Source: Glycine soja (taxonomy: Eukaryota; Streptophyta; Magnoliopsida; Fabales; Fabaceae). Taken from it: a DNA stretch of 64,000 nt. The notes beneath the pieces were generated by a model. That model was not told the DNA's origin. It saw only the letters and a program-made list of their open reading frames with translations, and ran no database searches. The position numbers and the translations under genes were made by a program. The stretch covers positions 37,728,176 through 37,792,175 of the forward strand of contig NC_041016.1 of NCBI RefSeq assembly GCF_004193775.1, read 5' to 3'. This document shows, one piece after another, positions 19,800 to 32,060 of this stretch (position 1 is its first letter; each line of letters starts with the position of its first letter).

Positions 19800-21589
19800 G
19801 GGGTCATCCCAAATATAATGCTTAACATCGCTCTTAATTTTATCAGTTTAAGCTTTAGATGTTAAGGGAGGAAAAATAGAAGCAACCAAATAATTCACAA
19901 TATTAGCAAACCAAGGAGTGGGGAAGGAATCATAAATATTATACAGAATGTACAAATGGTCATCCAGAAAATCATCCTAAATGGGTGAGTCCTCAGACGC
20001 ACGCTCAATCCTACTCAGGTGGTCAGCCACGAGATTTTGCGCACCACTCCGATCACGGATCTCCAAATCAAATTCTTGGAGCCGAAGCATCCACCTGATC
20101 AATCTAGGCTTTGATTCAGCCTTCTTCAACAGGTACTTTAGAGCTGGATGGTCAGTATAAACAATAACACGAGTACCAAGTAAATATGAACGAAATTTCT
20201 CAAGAGAAAAACTATCGCTAATAGCTTCTTCTCTGTGGTAGTGTAATTTGCTTGAGCAACGTCCAACGTTCTAGAAGCGTAGTAGATCACTCGAGGCATC
20301 TTATCAATCTTTTGAGCAAGGACAATCCCCAATGCGTAATTGGATGCATCGCACATTAACTCAAATAGGGCTGTCCAATCAGGTGCCTGAATGATAGGGG
20401 TGGTAGTCACCGCATGCTTGAGGCAATCAAAAGCCTCTTTGCACCGGTCATCAAAATCAAACTCCACCTCCTTTTGCAGCAGATTGGATAGTGGAAGGGT
20501 AACTTTGCTAAAATCCTTGATAAAGCACCTATAAAACCCTACATGACCAAGAAAAGAACGAACCTCTCGCACGCAAGAGGGGTAAGGCAATTGTGAAATA
20601 ATAGCTATTTTTGCAAGGTCTACCTCTATGTCCCTACTTTAAATTATATGCCCTAAAACTATACCTTGTTTTAGCATGAAGTGACATTTTTCAAAATTCA
20701 GCACAAGGTTAGTTTCAATGAATCTATTAAGGACTCTATCCAGACTATCCAAACATGTATCAAAAGAGGATCCATAAACAGTAAAATCATCCATAAACAC
20801 CTCTATGCAACTCTCTAAAAAATCATTGAAAATCCTAAGCATACACCGCTAGAAGGTGCCAGGGGCGTTGCATAGGCCAAAGGGCATCCTCGTATAGGCA
20901 AAAGTGCCAAAGGGACAGGTGAATGTGGTCATTTCTTGATCCTCAAGAGCAATATGGATTTGTAAATAACCAAAAAAATCATCAAGAAAACAGTAATGAG
21001 ATTTACCTGCCAAGCGCTCAAGCATTGGATCATGAATGGCAGGGGAAAATGATCTTTTCTGGTTACCTAGTTCAGCTCGCCAGCTATTCTGCACTCTTAT
21101 GGGGATAAGCTCATCCCTTTCATTCTTAATCACTGCAAGGCCTGTCTTCTTAGGAACCACTTGGACTGGACTCACCCACTGGTTGTTAGAAATGGGGTAG
21201 ATGATTCCAGCTTGTAAGAGCTTGGTCACTTCCTTTTTCACCACATCTAGAATGTCGGGGTTGAGTCCCCACTGTGGCTGCCTCACTGGCTTAGCTCCAT
21301 CCTCTAAAAGTATCCTATGCATGCAGGTAGATGGGCTAATACCAAAAATGTCTGCTAAAGTCCATCCAATGGCTTTCTTGTGCTTCTTGAGAACTAGCAA
21401 CAACTTCTCCTTTTGCTTAGCAGCAAGGGAGGCAGAGATGATCACTGGAAATTTTTCCGTGTCCTCCAAGTAAGCATATTTGAGGGTTACTGGTAAGGGC
21501 TTCAACTCTGGTGTGGGTGGTGGCTGAACAGTGGGAGGAACCAAGGTAGGAGAAGAGGAAGGTTCCTCAGCCTGTACCTCATAAAGCAA
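19800..21589 (-). pseudogene. Athila reverse transcriptase and RNase H
   Basis: Copies element RNA to DNA and degrades the RNA strand. Open piece 21589-20849 starts after the Pro-rich linker and includes 'GINPSTC.HRI'-type and 'WVSPVQVVPKK' motifs and the 'MPFGLCNAPGTF' motif. An in-frame stop (20849-20851) follows, then 20842-20639 with the catalytic box FMDD ('EVFMDDFTVYG', the Athila form of YxDD) and another in-frame stop at 20639-20641. Then come the thumb and RNase H ('FELMCDASNYALG', '[12 protein letters not shown]'). The frame shifts near 20210, and RNase H continues in another frame to about 19800. The order fits Ty3/gypsy pol. Confidence 0.88.
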
Positions 21590-21636
21590 GTCAGAAGTAT
21601 ATGTACTTCCTGTAACATGGTTAGTGCATTCTGACT

Positions 21637-22748
21637 CTAAAATATCAACATCAAGAGGTACAACACCAGACTTAAATTCAAATTCACTCTCAGCATAAAA
21701 ATCAGATATAGGATCAAATTCAAACTCAGATTCAGATTCAATGCATAAGGAATGACAAGATGCAGATCAGATAAAAATGGATGTTTCCTACCTTGAGGAA
21801 CATAATCAAAATCAAACATATAATCATCAACAATCTGATCAATTATCTCAGCACAAAAAATAGAATGATCCTCAGATGGATGTTTCATGGCATCAAGAAT
21901 GTTAAAATGAACAATAATATCACCAAATTCCATAGACAATGTGCCAGCATAAACATCTATCTTGGTTCGGGCTGTTTTCATAAATGGCCTGCCTAAAATA
22001 ATTGGAACTGAACCATGGGAAAATCCCTCTTCCATATTAAGAACATAAAAATCAATAGGAAAAATAAGTTCACCAACCCGAACCAACACATGCTCTATGA
22101 AACCTGCAGGGTAAGCAACACTTCTATTTGCCAAATGAATCACCACATCTATAGATTGCAAAGGTATAAAAGATAAAGAATTGAAAATGGACAGAGGCAT
22201 GATACTAACTGATGCTTCTAGATCTAGCATGGCATTCTCAAATTTACTGTTCCCAATAATGCAAGGTATACAGAAAGTACCTAGGTCCTTACATTTCTCA
22301 GGAATGTGAGGAACAAATTTACCTATCAATGCTGAGACATTTTGGCCCATGCTAATCCTTTCATTACCTTTGAGTTTCCTTTTGTGGGTGCATAGCTCCT
22401 TTAGAAACTTGGCATATCTTGGAATCTGCTTGATGGCATTTAGCAGAGGTATGTTCACCTCTCTTTCCTGAAGGTCTCCGAGATCTCCTTTTCCATTTCT
22501 TCCATCTTCTTGTTTGGAATTGCTCTAGGTGGAAATGGAAGAGGGATAAGAGGCTGCTGCAAGTCAGAACTACTAGACGAAGGTCCCTGATCAGGAAGCT
22601 TCCTCTTTTGTGAAACTATCTCATCTTCTTTTTCAAGTGTAGAATGAAGCTTGAAAGGTTTAAGTGCAGGTGCTGCTACTGGTGAAGGCACTTGAATTTG
22701 GTTGCCAGACCTCAAGGTGATGGCACTCACATTTTTTGGATTCTGCAC
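21637..22748 (-). pseudogene. Athila gag C-terminus and aspartic protease
   Basis: Piece 22748-22455 carries the 'AITLRSG' linker typical of Athila before protease. The frame then shifts near 22456 into the 273-codon piece 22458-21637 with the retropepsin-like core. The catalytic segment reads 'MLDLEASVSIMP', where Athila relatives have D-L-G-A-S: the Gly after the catalytic region is Glu here, a likely inactivating change. 'IILGRPFM' is the conserved second loop. The C-terminus runs into an acidic, tyrosine- and aspartate-rich linker before RT. Confidence 0.82.
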
Positions 22749-22955
22749 AATTTAGGAAGGCAATTTGCCAGAATTTTGGGATTGAGCTTGGTTCAACTGA
22801 GTAGCCATCTGCCCCATCTGATTTGTCAGACTCTGAATGAAGGCTCTTGTCTCTTGCTGAAATTGCATATTCTGGATGGTCATTTGCCTCACTAACTCTT
22901 CTAAGGAAGGTTGAGGAGGGGCCTCAGTTGCTTGTTGTCTTTGTTGTGACTGCTA

Positions 22956-24279
22956 CTACTGATATTGCATTGGAGGAGGAACATATGGCTTGCTTGGACC
23001 AGCAGCATTCTGGAAAGGAGGGACAGGCTGTTGTTGTTGTGGAGGACTTGCCCATCTCAAATTTGGATGATTCCTCCAACCTGAATTGTATTTGTTGCTT
23101 GAAAGGTCATAATTATTTTGCTGTTGTTGGTTTTTCTGCTGAAGGGGTCTATTATAAATGTTTGCAGCATAAGCTTCAGGTTGCTCATTGACTCTAGATT
23201 GCTGCAAAGAATGACATAGATCTGTATGGTGATCTGCATAAGAACATAGACCACGGACTCTTGCAACAGGTGCAAATGCAGATTTCTGATTCATGGCAAG
23301 TTGAGTTACTAGGTTGACCAAGGCATCAAGTTTTCCTTCAAGCTTTTTATTTTCAGTAGATGAAGATGAATCTGTGGCCACCTCATGGACTCCTCTAAGG
23401 ACAATAGCATCATTTCTTGCACTGAATTGTTGGGAGTTGGAAGCCATATTCTCAATCGGAAGCCATCTTCTCAATCAAATTCCTAGCCTCAGCAGGAGTC
23501 ATATCACCAAGGGCTCCACCACTGGCAGCATCAATCTTACTCCTCTCCATGTTGCTATGTCCCTCATAGAAATACTGTAGAAGGAGTTGCTCAGAAATCT
23601 GGTGGTGAGGACAGCTTGCACACAATTTCTTGAATCTTTTCCAGTACTCATACAAGCTCTCTCCACTAAGTTTCCTGATGCCTGAAATGTCTTTTCTGAT
23701 GGCAGTAGTCCTAGATGCAGGGAAGAATTTCTCCAAGAACACCCTCTTAAGGTCATCCCAGTTGAAAATGGTCCTAGGAACAAGGTAGTATAGCCAATCT
23801 TTTGCCACTCCCTCCAGAGAATGAGGAAAAGCCTTTAGAAAGATATGATCTTCCTGGACATCAGGGGTTTCATGGTGGAACAAACAATATGGAACTCCTT
23901 AAGATGTTTATGAGGATCTTCACCTACAAGACCATGAAACTTGGGCAGTAAATGTATTAGTCCAGTCTTAAGAACATATGGAACACCCATCATCAGGATA
24001 TTGAATGAACAAGCTTTCATAAGTGAAATCAGGTGCAGCCATCTCCCTAAGATTCCTAACACGAGGTGGAGGTTGAGCCATGTTCTCAGCATGAAAATTA
24101 ACAGCCGAATGCTCAAAATCAGAATATTCAGAATCACTAGCAACAAAATACTCAGAATGCTCAAAATGCTCAAAATGCGTAGAATGATCAGGATGCACAC
24201 TATGCCTAACTAATCTATGAAAGGTTCTATCTATTTCAGGATCAAAGGGTTGTAAGTCACGTGGATTGCCCCTAGTCAT
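22956..24279 (-). pseudogene. Athila gag (capsid)
   Basis: Starts 'MTRGNPRDLQPFDPEID' at 24279 and includes 'LREMAAPDFTYESLFIQYP', a hallmark of Athila gag. Frameshifts near 23990 and 23880 move the reading to 'PKFHGLVGEDPHKHLKEFH' and then to the retrotransposon gag domain ('AKDWLYYLV..FNWDDLKRVFLEKFFPASRT', 23883-23452). The C-terminal Gln/Asn- and Pro-rich region is at 23474-22956. There is no zinc knuckle of CCHC type in what can be read, which is usual for Athila. Confidence 0.85.
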
Positions 24280-25025
24280 GCACTATATGCAGCAAATAAT
24301 GTGTTCTCAAACAAGCACCTGACAAGGGGGTAAAACTACAACTATAGTCAAACGATATCCAAAGGAGCTGAAATTTTGTCAGCAACACCCTAAAATCATG
24401 AAAAGATAGCACAAAAAATTTCAAACAAAAATTCAAAGTCTAACTATGAAAACTACCTAAGCAAAGTTTAGAAAAATAGGACAATAATACTTGAAAAATT
24501 AAAAGAAGAAACTTAGTAAACGGCTGATTTTTCGAGTTTGGGAGACCCCAACTGGCTAAAGCGGGTTGCCAAAGTATGGAAAATTATTTCCTACCCCAAA
24601 TGCATATATAATAATAGTCATTTTGATACCTGAAGCAAAATTTATGGCCGTTTTAAGTTTTGCTAAAAACAAGTTCCCAAATTTTTTGTCTCTCTCAAAT
24701 ACTGTCACAACAAGTGCTCCTGGTATTTTTCACACCAAATATGGATCTAAAGAAACTACCACACAAAAAATCAGCCAAAAATAACAACTCTAACTATCAA
24801 AACAAAAATCGCTAATTAAATTACAAAATCAATCGCTAGTTCTCAGTCGCTAATCACTGTTCACAGCAAAACACAAAACTAAAACAGTCGCTAAACAGGG
24901 GACGCGACTGAAATGCAAAACAAAACACTACACAAAACAAAACAACACACACTCACAACCTAAACGACAGAGCTACACACACACAAAAAAAAACTAAACA
25001 CTATTGTGAACCTTTGGCCCACTGC
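24280..25025 (-). other. Athila 5' untranslated leader
   Basis: Between primer site and gag start. Contains no convincing ORF. Confidence 0.7.
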
Positions 25026-25043
25026 TCCCCGGCAACGGCGCCA
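25026..25043 (-). promoter_or_regulatory. Athila primer-binding site (tRNA-Asp type)
   Basis: On the minus strand reads TGGCGCCGTTGCCGGGGA, the site commonly described for Athila-like elements and complementary to the 3' end of tRNA-Asp. It lies four bases inside the 5' LTR. Confidence 0.9.
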
Positions 25044-25047
25044 AATT

Positions 25048-26142
25048 TGATCGAGGCCGTACCCGAATCAAATAAACATTAAAAATGCAGTATCTAGGAA
25101 GTGATCCTAGGTCGTCTCCCAATGAGCAATGGTCAACCAAAGTTCATAATAGATAGTGATAAAACAGTAACAAATTGGGGGGGGGGGGATTGTTTGTTTT
25201 TGTAATTTAAACAGCAAGCAAATTTTAATTACAAAATAACATAATTAAAACATGTTGTTTCCCCTTGATTCACAAACAAGTCTCTTATCCTAAGTTACGA
25301 GGATTTATCCCTAACCAGTTCAACCACTTAATCCAACCCTATATTAAATTACTAAGCGAAAATTAACATAAGGTTGTCATTATGTGATTAAGCAACACAT
25401 ACACCAATTAATCATGAACGAAACTGATCATTAAGCATGAACGTATATTAAGTGCAGAGACAATTAATCAAGCACTATGCATGCATGGATTAATAACAAC
25501 AAATACAGATTAATTGGTGAAGAGGAAAAACTTATCAGAATTCAATAGTAATAGCAAAACCTCAAAGAGAGCTGTGCTTGATCCTCAAGAGAAAACAACG
25601 CTGGAGACTTAGCGTTCCATTAATCAACAGAAAACAAAATTGTAGATTGAAGCAGAAATGAAATTATAGAAAATGAATTTTATTCTACATGAACAGTGTT
25701 TATGAACAGTAAAAACTGGAATTCTAAAGCCCTTGAATTATTCTCCTCTCCCAAAAAACTCTCAAAACTAAAACCCTGGTGCTGTTATATAGGTTCTCAG
25801 CCCCAAAGCTTTCAAATCTATTTTAAGTCCAAGCCCATAAAAGAAATAAAATAAAATCTGGACAAGATAAGATATGATTGGATGAAATAAAATCTAGATG
25901 AAATAAAATCTGGATAAGATAAGATTTTATAAAATAAAATTGTTTGCTCTCTTCAAGTCCAAACCGAATTCTGGATTCAAGCCCAATTGCTTATAATTCT
26001 CTTGAAATTAAATTAAAAACACAAAATTAGTCAAGTAGGCCCAAATGATAAAACTGCATAATTAATTTGACAATTAAGGCTAATCAATAATTAAAATGGT
26101 GACAAAAAGGGTTAAGAAATAGGAGAAAATAATGACACATCA
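25048..26142 (-). repeat. Athila 5' LTR
   Basis: 1,095 bp, TG...CA on the minus strand. Includes a C/G homopolymer (about 25176-25188) of different length from the 3' LTR copy. Confidence 0.92.
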
Positions 26143-26408
26143 CTCTGTTTCAAATGTTAGTTTGTGGATTGATCAACCATGTGTTTGTCTTGTAGTTTTC
26201 TTTGTCATTGGAAAATGCTTTGAAAACTGAGTTTTCAGAATGTTAACTAATGAGTGTCTCTTTAGGGATAGAGTGGTATTCATTATCTCTTCACGACTCT
26301 TGATCATATCAAATCATTTAAATTGCACTTGATAAGGAATTAGGAGTAAGGTTAAGTGATTTAGTTTCTATCAATTGAGGGATCATTGTTAGAAGATTAT
26401 AGTGAGTT
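26143..26408 (+). repeat. Gypsy-type LTR remnant, middle piece
   Basis: Continuation of 17337-17706. Its end resembles 47540-47630 ('GTGATTTAG' followed by a TGAATTGAG-like block), so 47058-47764 may be a related remnant. Confidence 0.4.
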
Positions 26409-26529
26409 GAGATTGTTGAATCCACATCCCTAGTTTTAATTATGACAAATCATTAGCAATGCAAATTGAAAGGATGATGGGTTTTAATGATGACTAACAT
26501 TCTACTTAAGCATTTTAGTATTTATTACT

Positions 26530-27549
26530 GAGTGAATAGGCATTTTGGTTCCTGTCTTTGTACCCATTTTGCAAATTAGTCCCTATCTTTTTGAAATGTA
26601 AAAAATAGTCTCTATCTTTGCATAAGTTTTGCAAAATAGTCTTTGTCGTTAAATTTGAAAGTAACGCCGTTAGTGAGGTGCATTGTTGGCAATTTTAACT
26701 TGCTTATTCTTCCTCAAATTAGGGTTTCTAAAAAAACAGAACCCAAATGGCTACAATTATGAAAATTATGGGTAATTGCAGCAGCTGCAATTGCGGTTTT
26801 GAAACTCTGCTACTATTGAGGTTTAAATTGCAGTAGTGGTTTTGTGTTACAGCTGCAATTTCAACCAAATCCCATCAGACCCATTGTTCATTAGCATTAT
26901 TCCAGCCAAGACCCAGGGTTTATCGGCCCTGCAAGATTTTCCTGCCAATCATCTGTTCTTGAAGTCTTCACCCTTGTTTCGTAAGTTTCTATGCTCTTTA
27001 GTAGCTATGAAGTCTTTTTCTTTTTTGTCTAGCTATTCACAGTTTTGTTTTCTTCTTTCTTCTCATTCCTTGTAAGCTTAAACTTATTTGATTCCTTCAC
27101 TTTACTCATATATATGACTTTTGATTATTACTTATGCATTTGTATTTAATTTTTATTGTTTTTAGCATGTATATGTGCAGCATAAATTGTTTAACCTATA
27201 TCTAAATTTTAGCATAAATTGTATATACCACAATGTTGCAGCTGCCAATGCAGCCCTCATCTGCAGCAGTTTAAAACCTTGGATGCATAACTGAATGAGT
27301 GTTTTATTTTGATTCATTGAAATTTAATTTTTTTTCATGTGAGAAGGAGACTTGCTTTCTCTGAAGCTAATTAAAGGGGTCAAAGACTTGCCACATAGAC
27401 ATATGACTAACAGTGGAAATTGGATTTTAACGGTAGGGACTTATTTGCATAACTAGTGTAAAGATAAGGACCATTTTTTACATTTCAAAAAGATAGGGAT
27501 TAATTTGAAAAATTGGTACAAAGACAAGGACCAAAATGCCTATTCACTC
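26530..27549. mobile_element. Mutator-like element, non-autonomous, possible Pack-MULE
   Basis: 1,020 bp with inverted repeats of roughly 140 bp (about 26530-26673 and 27405-27549), starting GAGTGAATAGGCATTTTGG on both strands, and 10-bp TSDs ATTTATTACT at 26520-26529 and 27550-27559. Long inverted repeats with 9-11 bp TSDs are typical of Mutator-like elements. There is no transposase. The 730-bp interior has an ORF (26836-27075) followed in the same stretch by a good splice donor (GTAAGT, about 26979), which could be a captured gene piece. Confidence 0.88.
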
Positions 27550-27712
27550 ATTTATTACTTTAAGAAGCATACATGTTCAGTCATTCTGAAGTACTCAGAA
27601 TTATGCTCACAAAGGTTCATAACAACTGTCAAAATTAAGAACTCACATGATTTCTTGAAGCCCATCATAATGATGAAGCTTGTTTCCCTCTAAGTACTTG
27701 ATTCTTGGAAAG

Positions 27713-28831
27713 TGATGTGCCATCATTTTCTTCTATTTTCTAGACCCTTTTTGCACCATTTTAATTACTGATTGGCCTTAATTGTCAATTAATCAGGCAG
27801 TTTTATTATTTGGGCTCATTTAGCTAATTTGATGTTTTTAATCTAATTTTAGGAATTAATGAAACATTGGGCTTAATCCGGATTTTGGTTATGGACTTGA
27901 AGAGGGCAAATAAAGCAGCGCTTATCTTAGTTAATTTCTAATTAGGAAATTTTGCAATTTTATTTTATGTTGTTCAGTGTTTATTTCGTTTTGGGCCAGA
28001 GTATTGTAATAGAGCCCAGTGACTTTGAGTGACTCTTTTTAAATAGCAGCCTTGGGATTCGTGCAAGGCATTCTATTATGCTATTTTCATTATTCAGAGC
28101 TTTGGTTTGAGGTTTTCACGTTTTTCTGTTCCCTTGTTACGGTTTTCGTTCTTAATGCAAATTTCCGTTTTCTGCTTCTAATTACGAGTTCATTCTTGCT
28201 TCTTCTTCTACTTTCATTTACGTTTCTGTCTCATTTACGTTTTTGTTCATTTACGTTTCTGTTTGAATCCATGGAAGGCTAGATTTTCTGGTGTTGATTC
28301 CTTTTGAGGATGAAGCCCAACTCTCTTTGAGGTTTCGCTTGTAATGTGGTTTCCTGGCAGTTTTCCCTTCACCAGTTATCCCAATTTCGTGAATATTAAT
28401 CAGTGCACACTTCGTGTTCGATTAATTGCCTCTGAGCCTAACTTACGTTCATGCTTAATGGACGAAGGGTTAACTGGTGTATGTGGTGCCTAATCACGTA
28501 TTGAAAACCCTAAGTTGATTTTCGCTTAGTAAATTGAAATAGGGTTGGATTAAGTGGTTGACTGTTAGGGACGAATTCTCCATAACCTAGGATAAGAGAA
28601 TGGCTTCTGAATCATAAGAAACAACCCGTTTTTAATATTAGTAGTTTCGTATTCTAGTTTACTTGTTCTGCTCTTTAATTACCAAACAACCAACCCCCCT
28701 CCCCAATCGTTACTGTTACTGCAAGTATATTATGAACAATTGGTTTGTCACTGCTCATTGGGAAACGACCTAGGATCACTTCCTAGTTACTGCATTTTCA
28801 TGTTTATTTGATTCGGGTACAGCCTCGATCA
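27713..28831 (+). mobile_element. Solo Athila-type LTR
   Basis: 1,119 bp, begins TGATGTGCCATCATTTTC and ends GCCTCGATCA, matching the reverse complement of the Athila LTRs at 17707 and 25048 but more diverged. Perfect TSDs GAAAG at 27708-27712 and 28832-28836. Product of LTR-LTR recombination. The ORF at 28052-28282 lies inside it and is not a gene. Confidence 0.92.
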
Positions 28832-30349
28832 GAAAGATACTGAACAACAAAGGCCATACATAGAAGACTTATTAAAGGCTACATGAAGAGCATCCAAATT
28901 TAGAATGAAGCTCTAGCAAAGCCAACATCAAAATGATGAAGACCTTGACTCTGAACATCAGAATGGTTCATAATGAATCAAAAAGCCTCACATGAACAAC
29001 ATTAGTTATTCCATATGATGCCACATAGACAGAGGACACATCAAAAGACTGAATTTGATAGAGTACTTCACTTTCCATATGTTGCCACATACACTGATGG
29101 CACATCAAAATGTGAGACTAACTACATAAGAATGAAACACTGAAGAATGTCACTCAATCTCACCTTGGAAAAAACACTAGCACACCAACAACTGAACTTC
29201 TACTGAGTCTTTCTGAAGTAATCGACTTCAGAATGCTTTAAGCTATGAAGAAGTGTTAAGAGTGATAAAGCTATGCTACTCAACATTGGATATCAATCCA
29301 AACTTCATCAACTGAATTCATCAAATATGGATTCACTCCCAACATAAATCAAAATGATTATTTTGATGACTCTTCAAAATGCCCATCAGAAAGGTTCCTC
29401 GAAATGGGAACCTTAGAATGGCTCTGCATGTTATCACTTCATGACACCTGTAAGATGTACCAGCTTGCTCTAGAAGCTTGTCAATTGAGTGGCGTCCACC
29501 TCAACGGTCTTCTTGGGAGCTTTATGAGGCATTTTCAAAGAGCATGATGAACATCTTGAAGCATTCCATAACAACAACATCTACAACAAAATGTCTGAGT
29601 GAGAAATCTACATTTTTTCTTCAACCCTCTCTGTGGGAGTGATCGACTTCTATATTGTTCTTACAAATATGTAACATTCTTTAGATAGAAGTGAGATATT
29701 CAATTCCTGAGTGGAGTCCTTCTTTTGAGGTGAAAATATGTATTTTGTGCAGTAAAACACAGATCCTATTTTTTGTCTTAAAGTCAAGTAGTTGAAGGTA
29801 AAGCTGAAATCCGATGGTGTTGTTGGTCTAGTTGAGGCTATGATTGAAGTTTGGTTGGGGAACTAGCAAGGTTTTAAAATCCAATGGTTGATGGCCCAAT
29901 TGTGACTGGTTGTATTAATGAAATCTCATCTTGAAGGGTGAGGACTAGACATAGCACAAGGTTGAGGTGAATCAGTATAAAATTTATGTGCATTTTTCTT
30001 CCCTCTCTTTTTACTTTGTTTTGCAAATATCTGATATTTGTTTTTGTTCAAAAAAAAAACCTAATAACCATTTTAAACCAACTCCCAAAATAAACTTGTT
30101 TTTTTTTTATCTAAAAGGTTTTAGAAGTAAATAACTATCTTTCAAACAAAAGCTTTGAACAATAAAAAAATAGTTTTCCAAAACTATTTGCATTTTTATA
30201 CTGAGCAACTTACAATTATATTTTGAGCTCATAATTCTTCTTCATTCTGAACTAACATTAGAAACATTTTTTTTTCAAAGCAAACATAAATTTTTTTTAA
30301 AAATCACAATTGAACCCCCTTCTTGTGGTATTTTTGTCACTTCAGAGAT

Positions 30350-30659
30350 GACATAGGAGTTTCATTAAATAGGGAAAAATATTTATTATTGCTAAGAATT
30401 TGGTCTAGTATCACTATTACCCCCAACAATTCCATTTAATTGTTGTTTACAACCTTTGCATTCCATGTGTTAGATCTAATGTTTATGTGAAATATGTCTT
30501 GTTTTTAATTGATGTGTAGTTCATAGGCTTTAATTTTTTGCACTTTTACTTGAATTTGGTTTTAAACAAATAGCTTAGCACAAACAAAGTCCCTATGGAC
30601 ACAACACTTGGTCTTACGATTTAATTTTTACTTGTTTAATTTGGTTCATTTGCCAACAG
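30350..30659 (+). repeat. Gypsy-type LTR remnant, right piece
   Basis: Ends with the 'AGTCCCTATGGACACAA' block and TTTGCCAACA, then changes abruptly to copia RT at 30660. Confidence 0.4.
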
Positions 30660-31755
30660 TATATAGGCTTGTTAAAACATTGTATGGATCAAAACAAGCT
30701 CTAAGGGCTTGGTAGGAAAGACTGAGTTCATTCTTGGTTCAAAATGGTTTCTCCAGAGGAATAATGGACACTGCATTATTCAAAAATGTTCTAAAAAGGT
30801 ATCCATTAATTGTACAAATCTATGTTGATGACACCATCTTTAGTGATACCTCAAAAAAAATGTGCAAAGATTTTTCTGAGCTAATTAAAGGAGAATCTGC
30901 AATGAGCATGATAGGAGAGCTAAAGTTCTTTCTATGACTTCAAATCATTTATAAAGATGATGGCATGTTCATTCATCAAGAAAAAAATATACAAAGGACC
31001 TTCTAAAGAGGTTCAGAATGGATGAAGCCAAACTTCTGGCCACTGTCATTGACCAGAATGAGAAAGGTAATGTTACTTCTGAAAAGGAGTACAAAGGTAT
31101 GACTGGTTCCCTATTATATTTAACTGTTAGTAGACCAGACATTGTATTTGTTGTTTGTCTCTGTGCAAGATTTTAGTCTTGTCCAAAGGTATCTCATGTT
31201 ACTGGAGTTAAAAGAATTTTGAGATATTTAGTTGGAACTACTATTCATGACCTTTGGTTTGAGAAAAAGGTTTGAGTTTGATCTTGTATGCTACTGCGAT
31301 GTTGACCTAGTTGGTGATAAAGTAGAAAGAAAGAGCATCAGTGATGCCTACCAATTTCTTGGGAAATCACTAGTGTCATGGTTTCAAAGAAACAAAGCAC
31401 AATTGCCTTATCAACCTTGGAAGTTCTGTATGTCTTAGTAGTTGCATGTTGTTCTCAAATCATTTGGGTCAAGCAACAAATGTTCGACTACTCACTAAAA
31501 TACACAAAGATTTGCATTTGGTGTGATAATATGAGTGTTATAAATCTGTCAAAGAATCTTATCCAATATTCAAGGTCCAAGCACATTGACATCAAACACC
31601 ACTTCATCAGAGATCATGCTCAGAAAGGGAATATTCAACTAAAATTCATTAAAACAAGCTTCAACTTTCTAATATTCTCACTAAACCTTTGGCTGAGGAC
31701 AAGTTTAAATTTATTGAATCTTTAATTAATGCCAAATGTTTGACTGATCTCTAAT
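30660..31755 (+). pseudogene. Copia RT and RNase H remnant, element E
   Basis: Reverse transcriptase palm motif 'YGSKQALRAW' at about 30690 (here followed by a stop), catalytic box 'IYVDDTIF' near 30820-30845, 'GELKFFL', and 'KEYKGMTGSLLYL'-like sequence after frame changes. RNase H is read at 31232-31725 in two frames: 'CDVDLVGDKVERKSISDAY', 'WCDNMSVINLSKNLIQYSRSKHIDIKHHFIRDH'. Stops and shifts occur throughout. The C-terminal 'FTKPLAEDKF'-type ending (about 31680-31710) is characteristic of the SIRE branch. Diverged from C and D by eye, hence an older or separate subfamily. Confidence 0.85.
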
Positions 31756-32060
31756 TAGGCATGATATTTCATGTTTATGCTTTTGATTGAGCGAAATCCA
31801 TGCTTGGGTGCTAAATATTTGAAAAATTTGATGTACCTCGTGTTTGCTTAACTAAATTGGGTGTTGTTGCCAATTCCTAGTACATGCTCATTAATGGTGA
31901 TTATGTTTTTACCATTTAAAATTTATGTTTTTCTGTTTTATCTTTTCTTTCTCCTTGGCTCTACTATATAAACAAGTGTGGGTAAACAACTAATCACACC
32001 ACTCAAATCTCTCTCAATTTTACTCTCTCCTCTTGCCTCTCTGGAACTTCCCTCTATTTT

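Larger units (their letters stand above)
17707..26142 (-). mobile_element. Athila-type Ty3/gypsy retrotransposon, decayed
   Basis: 8.4 kb on the minus strand: 5' LTR 25048-26142, tRNA-Asp type primer site, gag, protease, RT, RNase H, integrase, polypurine tract and 3' LTR 17707-18812. All domains are recognisable but none of the polyprotein is open throughout. No envelope-like ORF lies between integrase and the 3' LTR, where Athila elements often have one. Flanking bases CTTTA (left) and CTCTG (right) agree at only three of five positions, so the TSD is decayed or was lost. Confidence 0.9.
26414..30344 (+). mobile_element. Solo LTR of SIRE-like copia family E, with two nested insertions
   Basis: Starts TGTTGAATCCACATCC and ends GTCACTTCA, flanked by perfect TSDs GAGAT (26409-26413 and 30345-30349), so it is a solo LTR and not the 5' LTR of the element to its right. 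Removing the Mutator-like element and the solo Athila LTR (and their TSD copies) leaves about 1.78 kb, against 1.76 kb for the related LTR at 45302-47057. Confidence 0.9.

Noticed and set aside
24566..24784. Short plus-strand ORFs across the Athila-type and copia pol regions (for example 21201-21473, 42289-42537, 50140-50334 reverse)
   Set aside because: They are opposite-strand or other-frame shadows of pol and gag with no motif of their own.
17702..26147. TSD for the Athila-type element (CTTTA and CTCTG)
   Set aside because: Only three of five bases agree; not claimed as a TSD, though two transitions could explain it.
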